A stretch of 28,439 nucleotides of DNA from Candidatus Cloacimonadota bacterium (GTDB lineage: Bacteria; Hydrothermota; E44-bin80): positions 1-28,439 of the forward strand of contig SOKM01000029.1 in assembly GCA_004375785.1 (NCBI GenBank), given 5' to 3'. The position numbers were made by a program, and so were the translations under genes. Within the stretch, counting starts at the first letter, position 1, and each line of letters begins with the position of its first letter. Below, piece by piece: positions 23,237-28,439 of the stretch. The notes under the pieces are model-generated. The model did no database searches and was not told the origin of the DNA. It saw only the letters and a program-made list of their open reading frames with translations.

Positions 23237-23252
23237 AGCAAGAACCGTGCCA
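23237..23252 (-). promoter_or_regulatory. Sigma-54 (-24/-12) promoter of envelope cluster
   Basis: On the minus strand TGGCACGGTTCTTGCT (23252-23237) matches the RpoN consensus TGGCACG-N4-TTGCW at every defined position. It lies 34 nt before the ATG at 23202 with AGGAGG between. Expression would need RpoN and an enhancer-binding ATPase, neither of which is in this window. Confidence 0.85.
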
Positions 23253-23391
23253 CAATGGAGAAAATTTTTTAAGTTGGTTTATTATTGAACTTAGCATCTA
23301 TACAAATTATTTCTTATCTTCGTATTGCACAATTTTTGTGCAACTCATCCCCTTCCCCTGCCCAAAAACCCAGCAAAAAGCAATTTTTATC

Positions 23392-23420
23392 TTGACAAAT
23401 AATGCGTAATACATTAATAC
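23392..23420 (+). promoter_or_regulatory. thiC operon promoter
   Basis: TTGACA (23392-23397), 17-nt spacer, TAATAC (23415-23420). It leaves a leader of about 125 nt that holds the two hairpins. I see no TPP riboswitch motifs in the leader. Confidence 0.55.
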
Positions 23421-23463
23421 ATATGTTTGTGTATAGAATATAGTTGAATTTGTACAATTTAAA

Positions 23464-23543
23464 GTAGCATCGGGGTTTATCCCCGACAAAAGGATTAGCC
23501 TGCATAAATGTAGCGTCGGGGTTTATCCCCGACAAAAAAAGGA
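23464..23543 (+). repeat. Two direct hairpin repeats in the thiC leader
   Basis: Copy A (TCGGGG-TTTAT-CCCCGA, 23470-23486) and copy B (GTCGGGG-TTTAT-CCCCGAC, 23515-23533) sit in direct 46-bp spacing with shared flanks (GTAGC before, AAAAGGA-type after). Copy B ends close to the AGGAAGG site of thiC. Related palindromes occur elsewhere in the window, so a dispersed element is likely; an added regulatory role in this leader is possible. Confidence 0.75.
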
Positions 23544-23554
23544 AGGAAATTTAT

Positions 23555-24847
23555 ATGTTAACTGAAAAAGAGAGTGCCTGTAAGAACACCACAACAGCAA
23601 AAATGAAAAACGTTGCGGAGAAGGAAGAAATCTCTCCGGAATACATTCGTAAACAGATAGAGGTAGGAAAGGTAGTTATAGTATGCGGCGCTGGTAGAAA
23701 AGAATCTGTTGCTATTGGAAAGGGACTGAGAACAAAGGTAAACGCAAGCATAGGAACGTCATCTGATATTGTTGACAAAGATATGGAAGTGGAAAAGGCG
23801 AAAATAGCAGAAAAGTACGGGGCTGATACTCTAATGGAACTGAGTATAAGCGGGGATTTCGACGAGATAAGAAGAGAAGTGCTGAAGGCTGTAAAAATAC
23901 CTGTTGGCAGCGTTCCATTATATCAGGCTGCAATAGAATCAATATCTAAATTTGGCGCAATAGTAAAAATGGATGATGATTTTCTATTTGAAACAATCGA
24001 AAAACAGTGTGATGATGGAATTGGCTTTATGGCGATTCACTGCGGTGTAAATAGATTGACACTTGACCGCCTTCGAAATCAGGGTTATAGATATGGAGGA
24101 TTAGTAAGTCGCGGTGGTGCCTTTATGACAGCCTGGATGGTTCAAAACAAGCGTGAAAATCCTCTATATGAAAGGTTTGATGACCTCCTGAAGATACTGA
24201 AGAAATACGATACGGTTTTAAGTCTTGGAAACGGGATGAGAGCCGGGGCAATTAGTGATTCAACCGATAGGGCTCAAATTCAGGAATTGATTATAAATGC
24301 AGAACTTGCTCAAAAAGCAAAAAGTGAAGGTGTCCAGGTTATGGTGGAAGGACCTGGACATATACCTATTGATGAGATTGAAGCCAATGTAATCCTGCAG
24401 AAGAGAATGACAGATGAAGCGCCTTTTTACATGTTAGGACCTATTGTTACCGATGTTTCTGCGGGGTACGACCATATTGCGGCAACAGTCGGAGCGTCTC
24501 TTTCTTCTGCTTATGGAGCGGATTTTATCTGCTATGTAACACCGGCAGAACACCTGAGCCTTCCCTTTCCTGAAGATGTAAAAGAAGGGGTTATAGCTGC
24601 AAAAATAGCAGCACACATTGGAGATATGGTAAAACTAAAAAAACGTGATATGGACTTGAATGTTGCGACAGCACGAAGAGACCTGAACTGGGAAAAACAG
24701 TTCAAGTTTTTCATAGAACCTGAAAAAGGTAGAAAGATAAGAAAAAAACATTTTCCAAAAGATAAGGACACATGCACAATGTGCGGAAAATATTGTGCCC
24801 TTAAAATTGCAAATGCCTTTTTTACCGAATGTAAACCAGGAAAGTAA
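23555..24847 (+). CDS. thiC: ThiC-family radical SAM enzyme (HMP-P synthase or paralogue)
   Basis: 430 aa, the short form lacking the N-terminal domain of the E. coli enzyme. ThiC converts aminoimidazole ribotide (AIR) to the thiamine pyrimidine; the paralogue BzaF makes 5-hydroxybenzimidazole from the same substrate. Visible are GVNR, GLVSRGGAFM, SLGNGMRAG, MVEGPGHIP and YDHIAATVG blocks, and the C-terminal cluster motif C407, C410, C414 (CTMCGKYC, one residue shorter in its second gap than the E. coli motif; I believe this is usual for short members). By eye I cannot tell thiamine ThiC from a benzimidazole-type paralogue. It heads a four-gene operon with two prenyltransferases and a radical SAM protein and has no other thiamine gene or visible TPP riboswitch nearby. 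AGGAAGG precedes the ATG. Confidence 0.9.
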   Translation: MLTEKESACKNTTTAKMKNVAEKEEISPEYIRKQIEVGKVVIVCGAGRKESVAIGKGLRTKVNASIGTSSDIVDKDMEVEKAKIAEKYGADTLMELSISGDFDEIRREVLKAVKIPVGSVPLYQAAIESISKFGAIVKMDDDFLFETIEKQCDDGIGFMAIHCGVNRLTLDRLRNQGYRYGGLVSRGGAFMTAWMVQNKRENPLYERFDDLLKILKKYDTVLSLGNGMRAGAISDSTDRAQIQELIINAELAQKAKSEGVQVMVEGPGHIPIDEIEANVILQKRMTDEAPFYMLGPIVTDVSAGYDHIAATVGASLSSAYGADFICYVTPAEHLSLPFPEDVKEGVIAAKIAAHIGDMVKLKKRDMDLNVATARRDLNWEKQFKFFIEPEKGRKIRKKHFPKDKDTCTMCGKYCALKIANAFFTECKPGK

Positions 24848-24851
24848 AAGA

Positions 24852-25739
24852 ATGAAAAACCTCTTTACACGCTCTGCTGCTTACCTTGAATTACTCCGTC
24901 CAGAACTCATAATAATGGACCTGACGCTTCCAGCTGTAATCTCATTCTTAGCAATATATTTACTCAATATTTACAGCAATTTTATGATTCTGGTAAAAAT
25001 TCTTTTTGTAACAATTGGAGCATTCTGTGCTATTGCCAGTTCTTATGTTTTCAACGATTTTGTAGATATTGACATTGACAGTGTGAACCTTCCAGAAAGA
25101 CCCCTTCCATCGAAGAGACTGAAACCTATCGTGGCACTGATTTACTCCATTCTTCTTTTTGCTACAAGTATAGTTATCTTCAGTTTTTACAGTATCTATT
25201 CCGTAATTGTGGTTATAATTTCAACAGGAATAATTACCTCGTATTCTGCCTTTTTTAAACGCAAAACACCCTTGAGTTTTATACCAGTTGGAATAGCATA
25301 CGGACTTGTCCCCATAGGGGTGTGGCTTGCCTTTGGAAAGCTCCATTCAGCCGGCTTGCTGCTGGCAGTTATGATATGTACGACTGATTGGGGTTTTACT
25401 CTTTCTGGAGTGAGTAGAGATGTAACTGGAGATAAGAAAAGGGGAGCCCCTACAGTTCCTGTCGTATATGGAATTCCATTTACTTCCCGTTTCGTGCTTG
25501 TGTGCTGGATTTCAGGAATCATACTTTCTATTATTATCTGGCGTGCTGCATCACTTGGTTTTGTCTACCTTTCCATCGCCCTCATCTCAGGTTCCTGGCT
25601 CCTGTGGATGGCTCTCAGGTTTGTCAAAAAGCCAATACCGGAAGTTGGAGGAGATTTTTTTATTCAGGCAGCAAACTATAGGAGTATTTTATTTATCGGA
25701 TTAATAATTGACATAGCACTTAAAATTTACCGGAGGTAA
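24852..25739 (+). CDS. UbiA-family prenyltransferase (1)
   Basis: 295 aa from the ATG at 24852, four nt after the thiC stop; a longer frame back to 24795 overlaps thiC and is less likely. About eight to nine membrane segments. Both Asp-rich prenyl-diphosphate sites are intact: NDFVDIDID (68-76) and RDVTGDKKRG (189-198). UbiA enzymes move a polyprenyl group to an aromatic or other acceptor in the membrane (quinones, hemes, chlorophylls, archaeal-type lipids). The acceptor cannot be read from the sequence, but the operon (ThiC product, radical SAM) suggests an unusual aromatic. The stop is 2 nt before the radical SAM gene's ATG. Confidence 0.92.
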   Translation: MKNLFTRSAAYLELLRPELIIMDLTLPAVISFLAIYLLNIYSNFMILVKILFVTIGAFCAIASSYVFNDFVDIDIDSVNLPERPLPSKRLKPIVALIYSILLFATSIVIFSFYSIYSVIVVIISTGIITSYSAFFKRKTPLSFIPVGIAYGLVPIGVWLAFGKLHSAGLLLAVMICTTDWGFTLSGVSRDVTGDKKRGAPTVPVVYGIPFTSRFVLVCWISGIILSIIIWRAASLGFVYLSIALISGSWLLWMALRFVKKPIPEVGGDFFIQAANYRSILFIGLIIDIALKIYRR

Positions 25740-25741
25740 AA

Positions 25742-26953
25742 ATGGAGTATGAAATTTATAAATTTCCCGGTCTTTCAATAAAAGCAAAATTATATGCTCG
25801 CGGCATTGAATTTAAAGCAGAAGGACCACTTAAACAGATTGGCAAACCAATCATTGAGCAGATAAGTGAATATTTTTTAGCCGAGCGACCTGCAGTAGCA
25901 ACACCTGAAAGATTTGTTCTATCAGGATGGATACCTTACATACCAAGCCCTGCATTCACAAGATTAATATCTAACCAGGTAAAGATAATAATGAGTGGTA
26001 AAAAAATCCCGGAACAGATTTCAATAGCCGTTACTGGAAAATGCCCGTGTGATTGTATCTTCTGCTGTGCAAAGGGAATCAGGGCAGAACCTGAACTGAC
26101 ATTAGATGAGATTAAGTCTATCATCGACCAGGGAGTGGAGATGGGGACCCATCTCTTTACCTTTGATGGTGGCGAACCTCTTCTTAGGAAAGATATCTAT
26201 GACATAATCTCCTATGCACACTCCACAGGTTCACTGGTCGTTATGTTTACAAATGGACTCTATCTTAACGATGATGTTGCACAAAAACTAAAAAGTGCAG
26301 GGCTCGATACGCTCCAGGTAAGCATAGACAGTCCTTATCAAGAAGAACACGACAAAATACGAAAGGTAAAAGGCATATTTAAAAAAGCAACTGCCGGCGC
26401 ACAATCAGCAGTTGATGCAGGACTCTTCGTCAGTCTTTACAATGTGGTACGAAGAACAAATTCCGACAGAAAAACACTCGATGACTTGCTCGCACTTGCC
26501 GGAAAACTCGGCGCTCAGGAGGTTTCATTATACGATATTCTTGCAATAGGAAAATGGTTAGAAAGAGAAGACGATACCCTCACAGATGAAGAACGCGAAA
26601 GAACCGTCCTTTTCCACAAAGAGGTAAACCAGAAAGGGAAAACGGGACCAAAAGTGATGGCATTCAGTTACTTTGAGAGCCCCAAAAAATTCGGCTGTAT
26701 GGCTGGAAGAAGGTGGATTCACTTCACACCTGCGGGTGACCTTATACCCTGCTCTTATACGCCACTTACTTTTGGAAACATCCGTGAAACTTCCCTTAAA
26801 AAATTGTGGAAAAAAGTGAGAAAACATATTGAGTATATGGATGAAAACAGACCCTGCATGGTGCAGGATAAGGAATTCAGGAAACGCTATATCTATCCAA
26901 TACCAAAAGATGCATCCCTCCCCTACCCCATTGAAAAAATAGAGCAAGTATGA
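25742..26953 (+). CDS. Radical SAM / SPASM-like protein in UbiA operon
   Basis: 403 aa. A 95-residue N-terminal domain of unknown fold precedes the radical SAM core. The cluster motif is C101-x3-C105-x2-C108, with additional Cys at 103 and 109; FDGGEPLL (141-148) is the SAM-binding GGE motif, and LQVSIDSP the following strand. A C-terminal SPASM/twitch-like region holds C319, C337 and C372 (FGCMAGRRW, LIPCSYTPLTFGNI, RPCMV) that could bind a second cluster. GGAGG is 5 nt before the ATG. The stop overlaps ubiA-2 (ATGA). SPASM proteins often modify peptides, but no precursor-peptide gene is seen; methylation, cyclisation or tailoring of the prenylated product is more likely here. The substrate is unknown. 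Confidence 0.9.
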   Translation: MEYEIYKFPGLSIKAKLYARGIEFKAEGPLKQIGKPIIEQISEYFLAERPAVATPERFVLSGWIPYIPSPAFTRLISNQVKIIMSGKKIPEQISIAVTGKCPCDCIFCCAKGIRAEPELTLDEIKSIIDQGVEMGTHLFTFDGGEPLLRKDIYDIISYAHSTGSLVVMFTNGLYLNDDVAQKLKSAGLDTLQVSIDSPYQEEHDKIRKVKGIFKKATAGAQSAVDAGLFVSLYNVVRRTNSDRKTLDDLLALAGKLGAQEVSLYDILAIGKWLEREDDTLTDEERERTVLFHKEVNQKGKTGPKVMAFSYFESPKKFGCMAGRRWIHFTPAGDLIPCSYTPLTFGNIRETSLKKLWKKVRKHIEYMDENRPCMVQDKEFRKRYIYPIPKDASLPYPIEKIEQV

Positions 26954-27978
26954 AGGGTGAACAAAAGACTCTTGCAGAACGATTAGAAGGATTGGTTCGT
27001 TCTTTCACTGATGAAATTGTCGAATTCTTAAAAACTATTCCCTTTATTGAAAAATGCATTCCACTCCTGTCTCTTATTGCAATGGCACGGCCAGCGATTA
27101 TTGGAGTCGTAATCCTGACCCCTGCTGCAAGTGGTTTTTTAGCGACGGATGGTTTCCCCCCATTTAAGGAATCCATACTTGGTATTATATGTCTTGTTCT
27201 TGCTGTCGCATCAGCACATATATTCAATGATTTCTGCGATGAAAAGGTTGACCGCATAAATAAAAGGACTCAGAACAGACCGCTTGTGCTCGGTCTTATC
27301 ACAAGAAGAACTGCACTTATCGCCAGTATTATACTCTCCCTCCTGAGCCTTGTAGTTGCATTCTTCATTAATATAGCATGCACATTATTCCTTGCACTGG
27401 GCATTTTTCTGATATTCACCTATTCTACAAAACTTAAAAGAACTAAAATCGGATTTCTTCCGCCAGCTCTCGCTGCATTTTTTATTCCACTGGGAGCATT
27501 TGCTGCTTATAACGGTTCCAGCGCATTCTCTCTGGTTGCAATCGTAATAGGGCTTTCAGGATTCTTTTTTGAACTTGTCCCCTACTGGAGTCAAACATTA
27601 CCTGACACAAAGGGGGATAGAAAGAGAGGGCTTAAAACAATCGCGGTCTGTATCGGAGCAAGAAAAACGGCTTTCTCTATTTTTTTAAGTTTCATAATCT
27701 CTCTTTTTTTCCTTCTCTACCTTTATAAAATTACTATACTCTCAATAGCCTTTCTTCTATTCACCAGTATCGGAGGCGGCGGCGTAATCTTATTTATGGT
27801 ATGGTTTATCTACAAACCTTCACCCAAAAATGCACTACTGGTCTACTTTCTCTCTTTATCCTTTATTGGAATAGTTTCACTTATTATAATTGCAGAAACT
27901 GCATATTTTAATATCGATAAATATTTTAATCTTGCGGAAAAGATACTATTGTTCTTAAAAGAAAAACTTCTATACTAA
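26950..27978 (+). CDS. UbiA-family prenyltransferase (2)
   Basis: 342 aa. A cytoplasmic N-terminal stretch of about 35 residues (charged, not present in copy 1) precedes about eight to nine membrane segments. The Asp-rich motifs are NDFCDEKVD (93-101) and DTKGDRKRG (219-227), both complete. It is clearly divergent from copy 1 outside the motifs, which suggests a different acceptor or donor rather than a recent duplicate. It is translationally coupled to the radical SAM gene by the ATGA overlap. It is the last gene of the operon; palindromic repeats follow. Confidence 0.92.
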   Translation: MKGEQKTLAERLEGLVRSFTDEIVEFLKTIPFIEKCIPLLSLIAMARPAIIGVVILTPAASGFLATDGFPPFKESILGIICLVLAVASAHIFNDFCDEKVDRINKRTQNRPLVLGLITRRTALIASIILSLLSLVVAFFINIACTLFLALGIFLIFTYSTKLKRTKIGFLPPALAAFFIPLGAFAAYNGSSAFSLVAIVIGLSGFFFELVPYWSQTLPDTKGDRKRGLKTIAVCIGARKTAFSIFLSFIISLFFLLYLYKITILSIAFLLFTSIGGGGVILFMVWFIYKPSPKNALLVYFLSLSFIGIVSLIIIAETAYFNIDKYFNLAEKILLFLKEKLLY

Positions 27979-27989
27979 TTTCCTATAAT

Positions 27990-28116
27990 CCCCTCTTGAG
28001 AGGGGTGTCCTTGATTCTCTTCGAGAATCTGATTGTAGCATATTGCTTATAGCATTTTGTTGTTTTTTGCCATTAGCCCTGTGCCATAAACTAACTGCTA
28101 ATCCTCAAAGAGGATT
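27990..28116. repeat. Intergenic palindromes after the ubiA operon
   Basis: Three perfect short hairpins occur in the 27979-28149 gap: CCCCTC-TTGA-GAGGGG (27990-28005), GATTCTC-TTC-GAGAATC (28013-28029) and AATCCTC-AAA-GAGGATT (28100-28116), the last followed by ACGGGGTGTGT. The first begins 11 nt after the stop and could help to end transcription, though no T-tract follows. No other structure is visible in this gap. Confidence 0.65.
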
Positions 28117-28149
28117 TGAGACGGGGTGTGTAATCTCCTAAATAATAGC

Positions 28150-28437
28150 TCACCACGGCCTTCTAACCTCACCAGCGTGCAGGTCGTGGAAGAAGTTACG
28201 AAACCCAACAGTCGCTGCACTCACAATTCCCGATGGACGGAATGCAAGAGGTTTGATAAAAAACCCACGCATTCTCGAAGTATACAGGCTTGATTCTCCA
28301 ATAAGCCATCCTGACCGAGCATCATAATTCCCTCTAATCTCCTGCCATTCCCTTTTTAATCTTTTCTCTTCTCGACGTCGGCTGAGCTCAGTAATCAGGC
28401 CATACTTTTCGTGAAGACGGTTAAGTGCAATTGCAGC
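28150..28437 (-). CDS. Partial CDS (C-terminal part), unknown
   Basis: An open frame on the minus strand enters from the right edge and runs 95 codons to TGA (28152-28150). The translated end is Arg-rich and includes the fragments RRREEKRLKREWQEIRGNYD, SLYTSRMRGFFIKPLAF and FRNFFHDLHAGEVRRPW. I do not recognise it. The DNA is clearly more GC-rich and uses more C- or G-ending codons than the neighbouring genes, which may mean a different origin. The start lies beyond the window. Confidence 0.55.
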   Translation of the reverse strand, partial: AAIALNRLHEKYGLITELSRRREEKRLKREWQEIRGNYDARSGWLIGESSLYTSRMRGFFIKPLAFRPSGIVSAATVGFRNFFHDLHAGEVRRPW

Positions 28438-28439
28438 TC

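Noticed and set aside
24795..24851. Longer start for the first UbiA gene
   Set aside because: It would overlap the end of thiC, including near its cluster motif; the ATG at 24852 follows the thiC stop by 4 nt.
27990..28029. Rho-independent terminator after the ubiA operon
   Set aside because: The hairpins are perfect, but neither is followed by a T-tract; they fit the palindromic repeat class better.

Overview
The window is about 28 kb of AT-rich bacterial chromosome with short intergenic spaces. It appears to come from an anaerobic, Gram-negative-type bacterium of an uncultivated lineage. The grounds are: a secreted protein with a C-terminal Por/type IX (type A) sorting domain, several lipoproteins and signal-peptide proteins, oxygen-sensitive radical-SAM enzymes (ThiC and a SPASM-like protein), class II aldolase, and the yicC-gmk-rpoZ-coaBC housekeeping order. 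A member of the wider FCB group or a nearby candidate phylum fits, but I cannot place it more precisely. TGA is a normal stop codon here: several genes end in TGA within ATGA overlaps. There is no CRISPR array, rRNA or tRNA that I can see.

Layout. 138-1250 (-): tgt. 1477-1782 (+): small CxxC protein. 1974-7926 (+): two membrane-anchored PASTA proteins, a DJ-1/PfpI lipoprotein, dtd, yicC, gmk, an omega subunit with a long Lys/Glu tail, and coaBC, mostly tightly packed. 8008-9317 (-): class II fructose-bisphosphate aldolase followed by a PII-like protein. 9431-10852 (+): CCA-adding/poly(A) polymerase-type enzyme. 10864-11952 (-): TPR lipoprotein. 12102-13997 (+): one large secreted, type IX-sorted protein interrupted by a single in-frame TGA. 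14074-17268 (+): SLC13-type transporter, UspA-like protein and AP-superfamily phosphodiesterase with overlapping ends. 17473-18012 (+): APS-kinase-like P-loop protein. 18134-18466 (+): small membrane protein. 18456-23202 (-): five-gene cell-envelope cluster behind a consensus sigma-54 promoter. 23555-27978 (+): thiC, ubiA, radical SAM, ubiA. 28150-28437 (-): partial unknown CDS running off the right edge.

Regulation is unusually legible. Many genes have TTGACA, a 16-17 bp spacer and a recognisable -10. In one subset (tgt, the CxxC protein, the second PASTA gene, the CCA enzyme, the transporter) the start codon lies only 5-8 nt past the -10 and no good Shine-Dalgarno is present, which points to leaderless mRNAs. 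Others (first PASTA, fba, TPR, sorted protein, membrane protein, thiC) have leaders with strong GGAGG-type sites. Short GC-rich palindromes are scattered through most intergenic spaces and look like a REP-type family.

The items most worth a second look are: (1) the in-frame TGA of the sorted protein, followed 14 nt later by a hairpin whose loop AGGUCU matches the E. coli fdhF SECIS loop; (2) the thiC-ubiA-radical SAM-ubiA operon, which looks like a pathway that prenylates a ThiC-type product; (3) the sigma-54 envelope cluster containing a protein with about 118 residues that are more than half Tyr plus Trp.
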